Origin: Persicaria tinctoria
Lineage: Eukaryota > Streptophyta > Magnoliopsida > Caryophyllales > Polygonaceae
DNA: 64,000 bases
Assembly (NCBI GenBank): GCA_037127255.1
Contig: JBANSL010000004.1
Span: forward strand, 36,172,467-36,236,466
Direction: 5' to 3'
Every line of letters starts with the position of its first letter. Position 1 is the stretch's first letter. The notes beneath the pieces were generated by a model. It did not search any database. It had not been told where the DNA came from and saw only the letters and a program-made list of their open reading frames with translations. Positions 9,212 through 20,626 of the stretch are shown here, piece by piece. Made by a program: the position numbers and the translations under genes.

Positions 9212-12200
9212 ATGGCCTTTTACGATCACCAACATCACGCCTTCTCTGGATACTCTAGATATCCTACCCCTCGACATGCCGGTCCTCAGGCCTCTCTGAC
9301 ATCGCCTGACTTAGGCTATGTTCCGCCAGCTCTGCATCACGCCTTCTCCTCTACGCAGCCGACATCTTAAGACTCTTCTTGGTACATGGACACTGGTGCC
9401 ACCTCCCACATGACGAACTCCTCAGGTAACCTCTCATCTATTTCTTTTAAGGGCCATGCGCACTCTATTATCGTCGGAAATGGTGGTCGTCTTGCTACTT
9501 CGGGAATTGGCCACGCCAATTTACAGACCCCAACCCACCCACTAAACCTGAACAATGTCCTTATTGCCCAAAAGATTGTCAAAAACCTTATCTCTGTCCG
9601 TCGGTTCACTACTGACAACAACGTTTCCCTTACGTTTGATCCCTATGGTTTCTCTGTGAACGATCTTACTACGGGGGTTACTCGCTTGAGATGTAACAGC
9701 ACCGGGGAGCTCTACCTTGTCACACCACCTCCTGCGTCCAGTCAGTCGTGTCCGGTCGCCCTCTCGGCATCATCGTCCAGCCTGTGGCATGCACGCTTGG
9801 GCCATCCCAGCGCTGCCGTTCTAGATGTCCTCCGTTCCCAGAACCTTGTCACCTGTACTAAAGATCCACGCTCTGGTTTATGCTCTTCATGCCAACTAGG
9901 CAAACATGCCAGACTGCCATTCCAACGATCTTTGACCTCTACCCTTGCTCCATTTGATATCATTCACAGCGACATTTGGACCTCTCCCGTGCCTAGCAAG
10001 GAGGGTCACAAATACTACCTCTTGTTTCTGGATGATTACACTCATTACTTATGGGTCTTCCCGTTGCATTTCAAGTCCCAAGTGTTTCCTATTTTTGCCA
10101 GATTCCATACCTACAGCAAAACACAATTTCACATGTCCATCAAATGTTTCCAATGTGACAATGGTCGTGAATTTGACAACAAAGACTTTAACTCCTTCTT
10201 TGCCGCAAATGGGATCTCATATCGCTTGTCTTGCCCCTATACTTCTCAGCAGAATGGAAAGGCAGAAAGAATCATCAGAACCATTACCAACATGATGCGC
10301 TCTCTCCTCTTCCACGCATCTATTCCCCTTCCCTATTGGCCTCACGCCTTATCCACCACATGTTATCTCCTAAACATTCTCCCTTCCACTACCCTACACC
10401 ATCGCTCGCCAGCTCAGACACTTTATTACGCCGAGCCTAGGTATGATCACCTTCGCACCTTCGGGTGCTTGTGTTTCCCAAACCAGTCATCCACAGCCCC
10501 GCACAAACTTCACCCGCGCTCAACTCCATGTGTCTTCCTAGGCTATCCGTCTGATCATCGCGGTTACATTTGCCTCGATATCAAGACCCACAAGATCATT
10601 CTCTCACGTCATGTCACCTTTGATGAGTCACAGTTTCCCTTTGCGGCTCCCACACCCCTTGTGTCTCCGTCAGAGTCTGAGTCACCATTCCCTCACTTCC
10701 TTTTTCCCCAGAGCTCTCCCGGTGCTCATGCTTCTCCCCCTACACCACCACCACCACCACCCCCCACCACCAGACCACACACCCGCAGCGTCTCCGGTGT
10801 CTTCCGACCCCGTCAGATCGTCTCCATGACCAACGCCCATCACCCCGCTATCCACCGTCCATCACATCGCCAAACACCCTCGTCTCCCCTACGTGCGGCG
10901 CCCGCCGCAACCCCAAATGCGGCACCCGCCGCATGTTTACCCTCCCTGGCGGCGCCCGCCGCAACCCACTTTGCGGCACCCGCCGCTTCGTACCCCCCCT
11001 GGCGGCGCCCGCCGCACCTGCACCCGCCACCCCCGTCCTTCCCGGCTCCCAGACCTCCCTCTCCCCCATCCCCACCTCCCACAAAACAGCCCTCCTCGAC
11101 CCGAATTGGCAGGCGGATATGCTCGACGAATACAGGGCCCTTACAAAGAATGGTACTTGGGTTCTTGTCCCGCGCCCTCCAGCGGCGAACGTCGTTCGCT
11201 GTATGTGGCTCTTCCGTCACAAGTTCCGCTCTGATGGGACGTTGGAGCGCTATAAAGCACGTCTTGTCGTCAACGGTCGATCCCAACAGGTAGGTATTGA
11301 TTGTGATGAGACCTTCAGCCCCGTGGTCAAGCCTGCCACTATCCGGGTGGTATTGAGTTTAGCTCTGTCGCGCAGATGGGCCATTCATCAGCTGGATGTC
11401 AAGAACGCTTTTCTGCATGGTCACCTGAATGAGACAGTCTACATGTTTCAGCCGTCGGGATTTACTGATGCCGATCGTCTTAAGCACGTCTGTCTCCTGA
11501 AGCGCTCTCTGTATGGTCTGAAACAGGCTCCACGAGCTTGGTTCCAGCGCTTTGCTTCTCATTTGCTCCGCTTGGGTTTCATTGGCAGCCGCTCGGATTC
11601 GTCCCTGTTCATCTATCGCAGAGGCTCCGACATGGAATTTCTGCTACTATATGTTGACGACATCATTCTCACCGCCTCTTCTGATGCTCTTCGGACGTCG
11701 ATTATTTCACGGCTAAGTGCTGAATTCGCTATGTCAGATTTGGGCCAGTTGTCTTACTTCTTGGGGGTTGCTGTTCAGCGGCATGTGTCTGGGCTTTTCC
11801 TCTCACAGAGTAAGTATGCTGCTGAAATTGTTGCTCGGGCTAACATGAGTAACTGCAATCCGGTCGCCACCCCTGTCGATACATCCAACAAGCTCAGCGC
11901 TCACTCCGGTCCTTTGGTTGATGATCCGACATTATACAGGAGCCTTGCTGGTGCTCTTCAGTATCTCACCTTCACCAGACCTGATATCAGTTACGCCGTT
12001 CAGCAGATCTGCTTGTTTATGCATGCACCCAAGGAACCCCACTTTCATGCCTTAAAGCGGATCATTCAGTACATCAGCGGCACACTCGAGCTCGGCACCA
12101 CGATCACTCCTTCCTCTAAGCTTGACCTTGTTGCATACACTGATGCGGATTGGGGTGGTTGTCCTGACACACGTCGCTCCACGTCTGGTTACTGTGTCTT

Positions 12201-12615
12201 CCTCAATGACACCCTTGTGTCGTGGTCGGCCAAGCGTCAGTCCGTCGTGTCTCGCTCCAGCGCTGAAGCCGAATACAGGGGCGTTGCCAACGTTGTCTCT
12301 GAGTGCTCTTGGCTCCGCAATCTCCTGCTTGAGCTCCGTTGCCCTCTTATGAAGGCCACTTTGGTCTACACTGATAACATTTCGGCAGTCTATCTGGCTA
12401 GCAACCCGGTCCAACATCAACGCACGAAGCACATTGAGCTTGATCTCCACTTCGTCAGGGACAAGGTTGCTATAGGACATGTTCGCGTTCTCCATGTCCC
12501 GTCCTCATATCAGTACGCTGATATTTTCACCAAGGGTTTACCTAGACAGTTGTTCATTGATTTTCGCTCCAGTCTCACTGTACGACCCCCTCCAGTTTCG
12601 ACTGCGGGGGTTTGA
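9212..12615 (+). pseudogene. copia pol polyprotein, interrupted by one stop and one frameshift
   Basis: The frame opens at 9212, meets TAA at 9368-9370, and continues from there. Motifs in order are protease WYMDTGATSHMT (from about 9383), GAG-pre-integrase LWHARLGH with CSSCQLGKH, and integrase DIIHSDIW, CDNGREF and QNGKAER (the D, D, E residues). An Ala/Pro-rich linker follows (10690-11060), then RT with LDVKNAFLHG and LLYVDDII. RNase H has AYTDADWGG, SAEAEYRG, VYTDNISA and ADIFTKGL. The first part is in frame 2 (to 11293) and RT/RNase H in frame 1 (from about 11000). The shift is best placed at the seven-C run 10993-10999. The stop codon at 12613 lies in the 3' LTR. It cannot make a full polyprotein as read. 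Confidence 0.5.
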
Positions 12616-12756
12616 TAGATTACATAGGTCTTAATATTGTATAGTGGGCTAAAAGCCCATTAAGGCCCAATACTTTTGTAACCTATATATATGTTATATC
12701 AATGAATGGAAACCCTGAGGAGGACTTTGACTTTACATCAATTCTATCATTCTACA
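12613..12756 (+). repeat. copia 3' LTR
   Basis: 144-bp copy of the LTR. The first three bases, TGA, are also the stop codon of the pol frame. The G-rich run GCGGGGGTT just upstream (12604-12612) serves as the polypurine tract. Confidence 0.5.
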
Positions 12757-13807
12757 TTACCAATAACCTTGAGTTGAATTGAACACAGACTAACTTGTTC
12801 ATCCGATCGGTATCTAGTCTATTTCTTTTCTTCGTATGAATCTATGTAGAAAAATAAATCTTATGATTAATAAATTATCATTCATAAATCATAACATATT
12901 ACACATACAAAATGCTAAATTAGATATTTAGATAAAGAGAATTTTATTACCCCTTCAAAGACACTCCGATTCCTTTCACAACCGGATGAACTTGTCGTCA
13001 AAGAAAGAATCCTCTTTGCCATCTTTTTAAGATTAGGCATGTCATGACCGTAGTTAGACCACCATCCAACTATGATTTCAAATATACAATTAATATTAAA
13101 AAAAGAGTTGAAAATAATATGTAAACGTCCAAAAAATGGAAGAATAACATCACTTTTCAAAATGGAAGAATAACGTAGCAAGCTCACTTCACAGTTATAA
13201 GTAGCAAGCTCTGTCACTTTTTAATATATTTTCATGTAATTCAATTTCTCGTACTACTAGTTCAACTTTCCATAAGAAAGAATAACATCACTTCACAATT
13301 AACTATAGAACAAATAATAAAGTATTAAGGATGTGATAATCATACCCGGATCATATTTCTCGTTGTTTATTTGACATCCTCTTTGGGCCATGGTGCATGC
13401 TTACAAATTTTCCTTCTCGCATCTTGTACTTCACTAGCTCAACATTCACTACTTCATCTTCCACATCCAAATTCGGAAACATACGCTCCATACAATTAAG
13501 GACTCCATCTCCAATTTTTGAACTCTCATCACTAGACCAAGAAGACCCACAACCGCTACTCCATTAGTAGTAGTAGGGATTCAACATATAAGCCGTCAAG
13601 TGAAGCGGAGTATCAATGCGCCCTTTTCCTTTTGCATCTATTATTGCAAGTATGGGATTGTATTTCTCCTCTCTATTATTCAAAGCTTCTTTGATTTCTT
13701 CTTTTGCCTTTTGTAGCTCACCATACACAAAGCCCCTGGCCGGCTTCTTGTCTCCATCAACAAGCCTAAGCACCTATGGAGTAAATACCTTCACCTATGG
13801 AGTTTCT

Positions 13808-13854
13808 TGTTTGATTGTTGAAGATCGGGCCATCTCACGGCTAACCCCGTATCA
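13808..13854 (-). repeat. 47-bp fragment identical in type to the end of LTR X
   Basis: The stretch ending ACGGCTAACCCCGTATCA matches the terminal 47 bases of LTR X (30138-30184) with two mismatches. Read on the minus strand it begins TGATACGGGG, as an LTR end would. It interrupts the hAT transposase frame between copies of GTGAAGGTATTTACT. It may be the relic of an LTR insertion lost by deletion, or filler DNA from break repair. Confidence 0.5.
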
Positions 13855-16262
13855 ACCTTCACCAATTGAGTAAATACCTTCACACACGTATTGATACTAC
13901 CCCAAAAATGTGCTTGTGACATGATTGTCGCGATGACTTTTCCCTTCTTACTCTTCGACCACTTCGATTCATCCTACTCCTTAGAGCAAAACATTTGCCT
14001 TAACTCCACTTTCTTCTCAAGAATACTTTGCAATGTTAAGAAAGAGGTGGCAAATCTAGTAACCCCGGGACGAACTATTTCTCTTCTTGTGCACTTCCTC
14101 ATCAATGCCAAAATTTTATGATGAGAGTAAATAAAGATGGTAAAGTTTTTCACCTTTGTAATTGGATTCATGAACATAGGAAGCTTACCGATTCTTTCAA
14201 GCATAAGGTTCAAAGAGTGAGTGGCACATGGAGTCCAAAAGATGCGAGGTCTCTTCTCAAGTAACAAGTTTGCGGCCGCCATATTGTTTGAAGCATTGTC
14301 GGTTACCACTTGCACAACATTTTCTTCACAAATATTTTCAATGCAATCATCCACATACTCAAATATGTATTGACTGGTATGTGAATCGGAAGAGGCCTCC
14401 TTAGAACCAAGAAAAACCGTGGAACAAAACGCATTCACACACAAATTCATAATGCTTCTTCTATTTCTATCACTCCAAGCATCGGTCATGATAGAACACC
14501 CACTTCTCTCCCATTCTTTCTCTTCAACCTTAATTGATGCCTTTGTTTTTTCCACCTCTCCTTTCAAAAACGGTTCTCGAAGTTGATATTGGCTTGGTGG
14601 AACATAACCCGGACCATATTGCCCAACCGCCTCTACAAATCTCTTGAAGCTATCATTATCAACCGCATGAAAAGGGATTCCGGACTCATATACCCATCTA
14701 GCCAAGTATTGGTGCACTTGAAGTGCTCTCTCTTTGGAAATAGCATCATTGAGGTTTTATTGCCTTCTATTTTTCCATAGAGCCCATCGTACGAGGAGGT
14801 TTTTTGGACCCTCCAACTTCTATGACTTCCTCTTCCATTTCTTCACCTTTTCGAACATCAACTTCGCTTCTAACACTTTCATCATCTTTTCTTTGCGACA
14901 TCTTTTTTTCTTAACATTCTCAAGTGCTTCTTTGCATCTTTTCTTGTCTTCATCGGATGCTTGTAAAAACTTAGCAACACTCCCCGGAATGCCGGCAATG
15001 TGAAGCTTGGCTCGATAAATTCCTCCACTAAAACATTTCCCACACAAGAGACATTTCCATTTGTCTTGATTCGTTGGATTACATAGCACAACATAGTCCC
15101 ATCCAACTTCACGACTATTTCTCTTCAATTGCGAAGAACTAGATGTTGTTGAAACGTTATAGTTCTTTGAAGAAGGTTTATCACCGCCACTTGACAAGAC
15201 CTAAACAATAACAAGTAACAAAATAATTCAGTAAACTCCATTTAATATTTTAATTAATTGTGCACAATCACAATGACAACTCAATCTTACAAATTTCTAA
15301 ATAGAAAAGGTCAAAAAAAAAACATTGCCATACAATTACTAGAGTCTAGAGGGAAAAAAACAGTAGTTGCCTGTTGTGAGCACAATTGCATAAAAACAGG
15401 AATATAGGACACCACTTACACACACATTTCCATAACACAATCGATAGTAGTGTAGTAGCAACAACAATCGAACAAATTAAATAGAGAATACACAATCACA
15501 AATTCACAATGACATAGAGAGAGGATGGTGAGCTGCTGCACATTCAACCGATGTACACAGTCACACAGATTCACAAATTAGTTACACAATACACAAATAG
15601 AGAGGCAAAAATCAATCGGTGAGCTGCTGCACAGTCAGCCGAAGTACACAGTCACAAATTAGACTTCATATATAGAGAATTAGAGCGAGAGGAGAGTACC
15701 TGCCGATGACGATGTGAGGACTGCGGAGTTAAGAGAAATTCAAGAGCAGTGCCGGCGAGGACTGCGAAGGAGAGAATGTCGTGAGGAATGAGGAGAAAGA
15801 GAGTATGAGATAACAGATTAACAGGTTAATAAAAGTATACGGTTCATACCTGTGGACTGTCCTGTGGACTGTGGTCTGTGGAAGGCTCGACGCTCAAACT
15901 GGAAGTCGGAGGAGGAACAATATAAGAGCAGAGAGATGAAGAGGAGTTGTCGCCGACTCTCGGGTCGCCGGCCAGGGAACTATCGTCGACGACGTTGTCA
16001 AAGTAGAGCAAGTCTGGAACGTCGAGTAATTGATTGAGGTGAGCGGCCGTGGAAGTAACAAATCCGAGTTGAAATTGGAGAGAGTGAAACAATCTGGGGT
16101 AAAATTAAAACCCTAGCCCGCCTAGGCGCCCCGACCCGCCTGGACATTGCCTAGGCGACGCCTAACCTGCCTAGCTCCTACCTCCGCCTAGATACCCGCC
16201 CAGAGCAAATAATTCCGAGGAGGTGCGATGCCTAGCGCCTAGGCGCGATTTTTAGAACACTA

Positions 16263-17632
16263 TTGTATAATTAAGACTAAGAGAACTAGATTTGCCCGCT
16301 TCTTTGATCTTGTAATTAGTGTGAATATACTTCTAGGTTTGTTTCTCCGCCTAATCTGATGGAACATGCGAATTGGTTTTGGCACTCGCACTGTTGTAAG
16401 GCGTACAATTCTCTTTCTCTGGCTTGTGTGGGTTTCTATGATTGTTGTTGTAATGTTTGTTTTCGCTATGATCTCTATGTGATTTACCTTTGCTCTGCTG
16501 GACTAACTCTAAACATTCAGATCTATAAAATAAATGAAATAATGTGGATGAAAAAGGCAGCAAACTCTCAGGTTCCATTGAGGATACCAAACAGCCTTGG
16601 AATTCAGGTACAATCTCCCCCTATCTCAACAAAGCAACTCTTCAGCAAAGCTCCATGAAACCTTTCCTGGGTCATGTGGGGGCAAGCTACAAAAACCTTA
16701 CATACCAAGAAGTTCAATACAAATCTCTTACAAACTTTGCTCTTAACAAGAACTTCTTACACTTACTAGTAATAACACGTTGTTGTAAGTTTAAAGATGC
16801 CTTGATCATTGTGAAAGAAAAGGAATGTATATACAACCACAACTAACAACGGGTGAACAAAACACAAGGGGTGACTCTTTTGAAGGACCCTGAAGGGCTG
16901 CCTAATGACACCTATCATCGATACACTGCTAAAACAAGGAAAAATGGCATAACATAGAAGTGGAGAAATTCTTCCTAGAGGCCCTTATTCCTGCAAGGGC
17001 CAACTCACAGGTATGTTGTCTTGTTCCTATCCTGCAAAAATTTGGCGATGTCCCTCCCTGTCTCCTAGATGTGACGGGGTGGTGGAAAGCTGTTCCAACT
17101 ACCCTTACAAACAAACTTCCAGCAAAACTTCCGAAAATTTTTATTCACAACCATCAAAAGGCCGGCACATCTCAGAAGGAAAAATGGCATAACAAAGGAG
17201 TGGAGAAGTTCTTCCTAGAGGCCCTTATTCCTGCAAGGGCCAACTCACGGGTACGTTGTCTTGTTCCTATCATGCAAAACTTTGGCGATGCCTCTCCCTG
17301 TCTCCTAGTTGTGATGGGGTGGTGGCAAGCTGCTCAAACTACCCTTACAAACAAACTTCGAGCAAAACATCTGAAAATTTTTATTCACAACCATCAAGAG
17401 GCACATCTCAATTTGTTAGCAGGTACAACTCAAGTATAGCCTCCGAAAAAGCTTCTATGCACCACAAGCAATTGAAGGATACATTCATTTGTTATTTGGA
17501 TTTGGTTACCAGTCAAGATAGATCATATAAGAACTAAGCAAAAAGACTTTATATTGTATACCATTAATGCCTTTCTCTGCAATTTTATTCCCACCATGTA
17601 CAATAATAAATTTTATTTCCAATGGAATTCTT
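16263..17632 (+). other. LINE upstream region with a 240-bp tandem duplication
   Basis: This holds the sequence between hAT 1 and the LINE endonuclease frame. An exactly 240-base period occurs twice (about 16936-17175 and 17176-17415), roughly 90 percent alike. It keeps one reading frame open (16960-17439), each unit containing FFLEALIPARANS and TLTNK. It could be a degenerate LINE ORF1 or leader, but I see no DUF4283 or zinc-knuckle signature. The 5' end of the LINE is therefore undefined. 16263-16540 shows nothing recognisable. Confidence 0.5.
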
Positions 17633-18422
17633 ATGACTAATATTGGTTATTGGAATGTAAGAGAAACTAGGCGCCCTCTTCTTTGGCAAGAACTCTACCA
17701 AATTGGAAACACTAATAAGCTAGACATGTTGGTTCCAGCTGAAACAAAAACTACAGAAGGACCTTCTGAGGCCAACATGAAAGCCTTGGGGTTCCACAAG
17801 GCCTTGTGTATCAAGTCTGATGGTACTAAGGGTGGCTTGTGGATTCTGTACAAAGTAAATGCAGTTGATAAAAATACAATCTTAGATTAATCCAATCGAT
17901 TCATTATGTTTAAAGTCTATATAGAAAACCATGACATTGCTCTTCTCTTTGTCTATGCCCCTTCAGTTGAGCATGAAAAAACCCAATTATGGGAAGAACT
18001 CTGCACCGTAGTTCATAAACAGTTACTTCCAGTCCTTATTATAGGAGACCTCAATGAGATAGAAAATGATACTGAGAAGATTGGAGGAAATATCCCGAAT
18101 TTTATCAAGATTTAGAAGGCTTATAAACATAAAAGAGGAACTAAATCTCCATAATATACCTTACACTAGTTCTCCATTTACTTGGAGGAAAAATAATAGT
18201 AGTATGAATAACAAGTATGAAAGACTAGATAGAATTCTAGCCCACCAAGATATTATATCTTGGTTTCCATCCCTACAAGTTAAGCATCATGCTTTATCAT
18301 CTTCTGATCATTGTCCAATCACCTTACAAAATTGGGAAACCTGATTATCAAAAAGGCTCCCCCTTTAGATTTGAAATGGCCTGTGACGCCTATGAATTTA
18401 TGGTTAACAAGGTCTGGAGTAA
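17633..18422 (+). pseudogene. LINE ORF2, endonuclease part
   Basis: The ATG at 17633 opens with MTNIGYWNVRETRRP, the usual start of plant L1 endonucleases. Then come AETKTTEGPSEANMKALGF, LIIGDLNEIEND (the GDxN motif) and, in another frame, LSSSDHCPIT (the SDH motif, near 18300). Stops at 17888 and 18115 and a frameshift break it. The first Asn, Glu, Asp-Asn and Asp-His motifs of an APE-type endonuclease are therefore all recognisable. It is truncated at the TSD of solo LTR A. Confidence 0.5.
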
Positions 18423-18427
18423 CAAAC

Positions 18428-20621
18428 TGTTGTTGCAGGAGGATGGTCAAGTATGAAATAAATATAAAGTATAGATCAGACTGACTTCCCTGTCTCAGCA
18501 AATAAATACAAGACTTCCTCCCGTTGTAGTAGAAGGTTGTCAGGATCGAATCCACGAGGAAGCACGTCAGCAGTTCTCAGGTAGCAGTAGATCTCACAGA
18601 CAAGCAACATACAAGACAGAAATAAAAGCAGAAAAGACAAAGCAAAGCAGAAACAAAAGCAAAGACAGAAAATACCGAAAGAAAGTAAAGAACAAAGCAA
18701 GGACAGAAGCTACTCGATCTTGACAAAAGGGCACTCGAGATCGACAAAGCACAGTAGAAACAGAAACTCAGAAATCGACAACAGAAGCGCAACAGTAACT
18801 CGACCTAGACTAAGCCAACTCGATATCGAGTACAGGCTTCTCGGGATCGACGAACTCCTCCTCTGTATCGACTAGAAAACAGAAACTTTAAAGTGCAAAT
18901 TTTCGAACCCAAAACTCAGAATTTTGACGAAATAAATCAATATAATAAAAGACTTCCAAGGCCAGAGTTTCAACACCACAACGATAACCATGCAAAGTAA
19001 CACATAAAGGCATAAAAGATCATGCTTTCCATCAAAATAACTTTCGTTACTAACAAATAGGCATATAGAGGCTTTCGCATAAACCCTAATTGTTACTAAC
19101 CCTTTTCACATAATTAACCCAAGTTGCATTAAGATCACTTTCGCTTCAATAACACAAACAAGGATCACCTTCAACTCTCGCAAAAGAATCATGCTCATAG
19201 GGATAGAAGACGAATTGCATAGAAAGATCTGACCTTTACCGCATCACCTCGCATGGCCACTGTCGGGCTCACCCCAGCCTCAGAAGTGGGTGGACTACTC
19301 ACGCCTCATCGCAATAGCAGACATCGACGTATAAAAAGAACTAAATTGCATTAACTAAATTCAAAGCCTTTACAATCCCGACAATCAACTTTCGTAAAAT
19401 GCCAAAACCTTAAAAACTTTCGAACTCCTAAAACTGTATCTGTGGAACTACTTGTCTTGCTCTGAAATTGAATGATTAAAACTCAGCCCCATGGGCTTTA
19501 TTTATAGTGATCAAACCCCGCTAATTAAGGAAAGAATCATTTATCTATATCTACTTATAATTATCTAAAAGCCTAAAAGATAAATAAATAGCTTAAGAAT
19601 TAAATCTAAAAGGGGAAAGATAAATCTAAACTAGGTAGGTCTTCATGTTGATAGATTCCCTTCCATGGATAGATGATGATAGATCTTGGTCTACTCGACT
19701 TCCTTAGGCTCCAAGGAATCCCAACTCGATAAGGATTGCTCACGGTGCGTAACGCGGCTTCAGACTTTGCTCGTCGATCTCGACAAGGATCTTGTCGATC
19801 TCGAGTAGCCCTCCTCTATCTCGAGTAGGATTGTTGGTCGACTCGGCGTCTCGGCTAGCTGGTGCTCGATGTGACTCGGACATGACTCACATGTCTAATC
19901 GATCTCGAGTAGCCTTCCTCTGTCTTGAGTAGGATTGGCTCATCGACTAGGTCTTCCCGGGTGGCTCTGCTCGACCGGCTCGGATCTGGACTCGGGGCTC
20001 GTCGATCTCGACTAGATCTCCTCGAGATCGAGTAGAGTTGGCTCGGCTTCTCGACAGCTCGTCGACTCCGGACATGGCACTAAGGCGTCGTCGATCTCGA
20101 CAAGGCCTCCTCGAGATCGAGTAGGGTTCCGGGATCGGGTTGTCTCTGACTTAGTGTCCTCGATCAGCTATGCTCGACCAGGTGTGCTCGACCAGCCCTC
20201 GTCGAGATCGAGTACGGTGTACTCGAGATCGAGTAGAGTTCTCTCAGCTTTCTGCTCTGTTCTTGAAACGCACTTTCCCGAGTTCTCGTTTGTCGGATTG
20301 ACGCATATGACCATGCGTTGGAAAGCTCTTTTCGAGGGCTACAACTTTTATGAAGACATCAAAGCTTGATTCCGAATGATGAATACCGAAAAATGGCCTT
20401 TTCGTCAGCTGCACCATTCTTAGCTTCTTCATGAGTTTTGTTTAAGCTCCAAAGTGCGTCCGATTTCTGTCAAATATAACAAAAACTTGTGTAGACTTCC
20501 ATATATTTCCAAATAAGTGTAAAATACACAAGTTCTGTACTATTCTAACCCAAATGCATGCAATATATGCAGAAATCGATATAAAAGTAAGTGTAAAACA
20601 TGGCAAATTAGGCTCACAACA
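18428..20621 (-). mobile_element. Solo LTR A (Athila-like gypsy family), in the LINE
   Basis: Read on the minus strand it starts TGTTGTGAGCC (20621) and ends GCAACAACA (18428). It is flanked by the perfect 5-base TSD CAAAC at 18423-18427 and 20622-20626. It is a relative of LTR B and of the 3' LTR at 55601: all three share CTTCCTCGTGGATCGATCC-like sequence near one end and a conserved AGTGGGTGGACTACTCACG block in the middle. It contains a dense array of CTCGAGATCGAGTAG-like palindromes (about 19680-20240). There is no internal region, so it formed by LTR-LTR recombination. It has no coding content. Confidence 0.5.
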
Positions 20622-20626
20622 CAAAC

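Larger units (their letters stand above)
8449..12756 (+). mobile_element. Ty1/copia LTR retrotransposon, gag-less, inserted in hAT 1
   Basis: The LTRs are 8449-8586 (138 bp) and 12613-12756 (144 bp). Both begin TGATAGATTACATAGG and end TCATTCTACA. They differ by about three substitutions and one 6-base indel. The 5-base TSD TTACC is at 8444-8448 and 12757-12761. A primer-binding site TGGTATCACAGCCC follows the 5' LTR at 8587, complementary in type to the initiator tRNA-Met 3' end. The domain order protease, integrase, reverse transcriptase, RNase H is copia order. Very short LTRs and the polyprotein type recall the Retrofit/Hopscotch group; this is an inference. Confidence 0.5.
8139..15197 (-). 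pseudogene. hAT transposase pseudogene (BED, DUF659, dimerisation domains)
   Basis: Pieces in order on the minus strand follow. 15197-14820 has an N-terminal BED-type zinc finger with WKCLLCGKCF and a downstream histidine. 14819-14720 is shifted in frame, giving in-frame stops. 14717-13974 carries the catalytic-core motifs SIMTDAWSD (first Asp), VVTDNASNN (second Asp) and WTPCATHSLNLML. 13773-13335 continues with GFVYGELQKAKEE and YMLNPYYY. Near 13130-12960 is the C-terminal dimerisation motif WWSNYGHDMPNLKKMAKRIL with ERNRSVFEG. The copia element interrupts the gene at 8449-12761. The acidic C-terminus continues at about 8440-8139 with two in-frame stops and ends VNLED-stop. A 47-base LTR fragment also interrupts it at 13808-13854. 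It is inactive as it stands. Confidence 0.5.
7770..16262 (-). mobile_element. hAT DNA transposon 1, with nested copia element
   Basis: The left terminus CAGTGTTCTAAAAGGCGC and the right terminus, read inward, TAGTGTTCTAAAAATCGCGCC form the terminal inverted repeat. The flanks are ATGTATAA (7762-7769) and TTGTATAA (16263-16270), an 8-base TSD with one mismatch. Both ends carry many CGCCTAGGCG/GCCTAGGC motifs (7783-7865 and 16120-16245), likely transposase-binding subterminal repeats. The minus strand encodes a broken hAT transposase. Without the copia insertion the element would be about 4.2 kb, a normal size for an autonomous hAT. The sequence around 16092-15844 (minus) with a donor-like CCACAG/GTATGAAC may be its leader exon. 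Confidence 0.5.

Noticed and set aside
10840..11286. Antisense frame across the copia linker
   Set aside because: It is the mirror of the Ala/Pro repeat and RT coding strand. A shadow frame.
12052..12495. 147-codon minus frame in the copia RNase H region
   Set aside because: Antisense shadow of a recognised domain.
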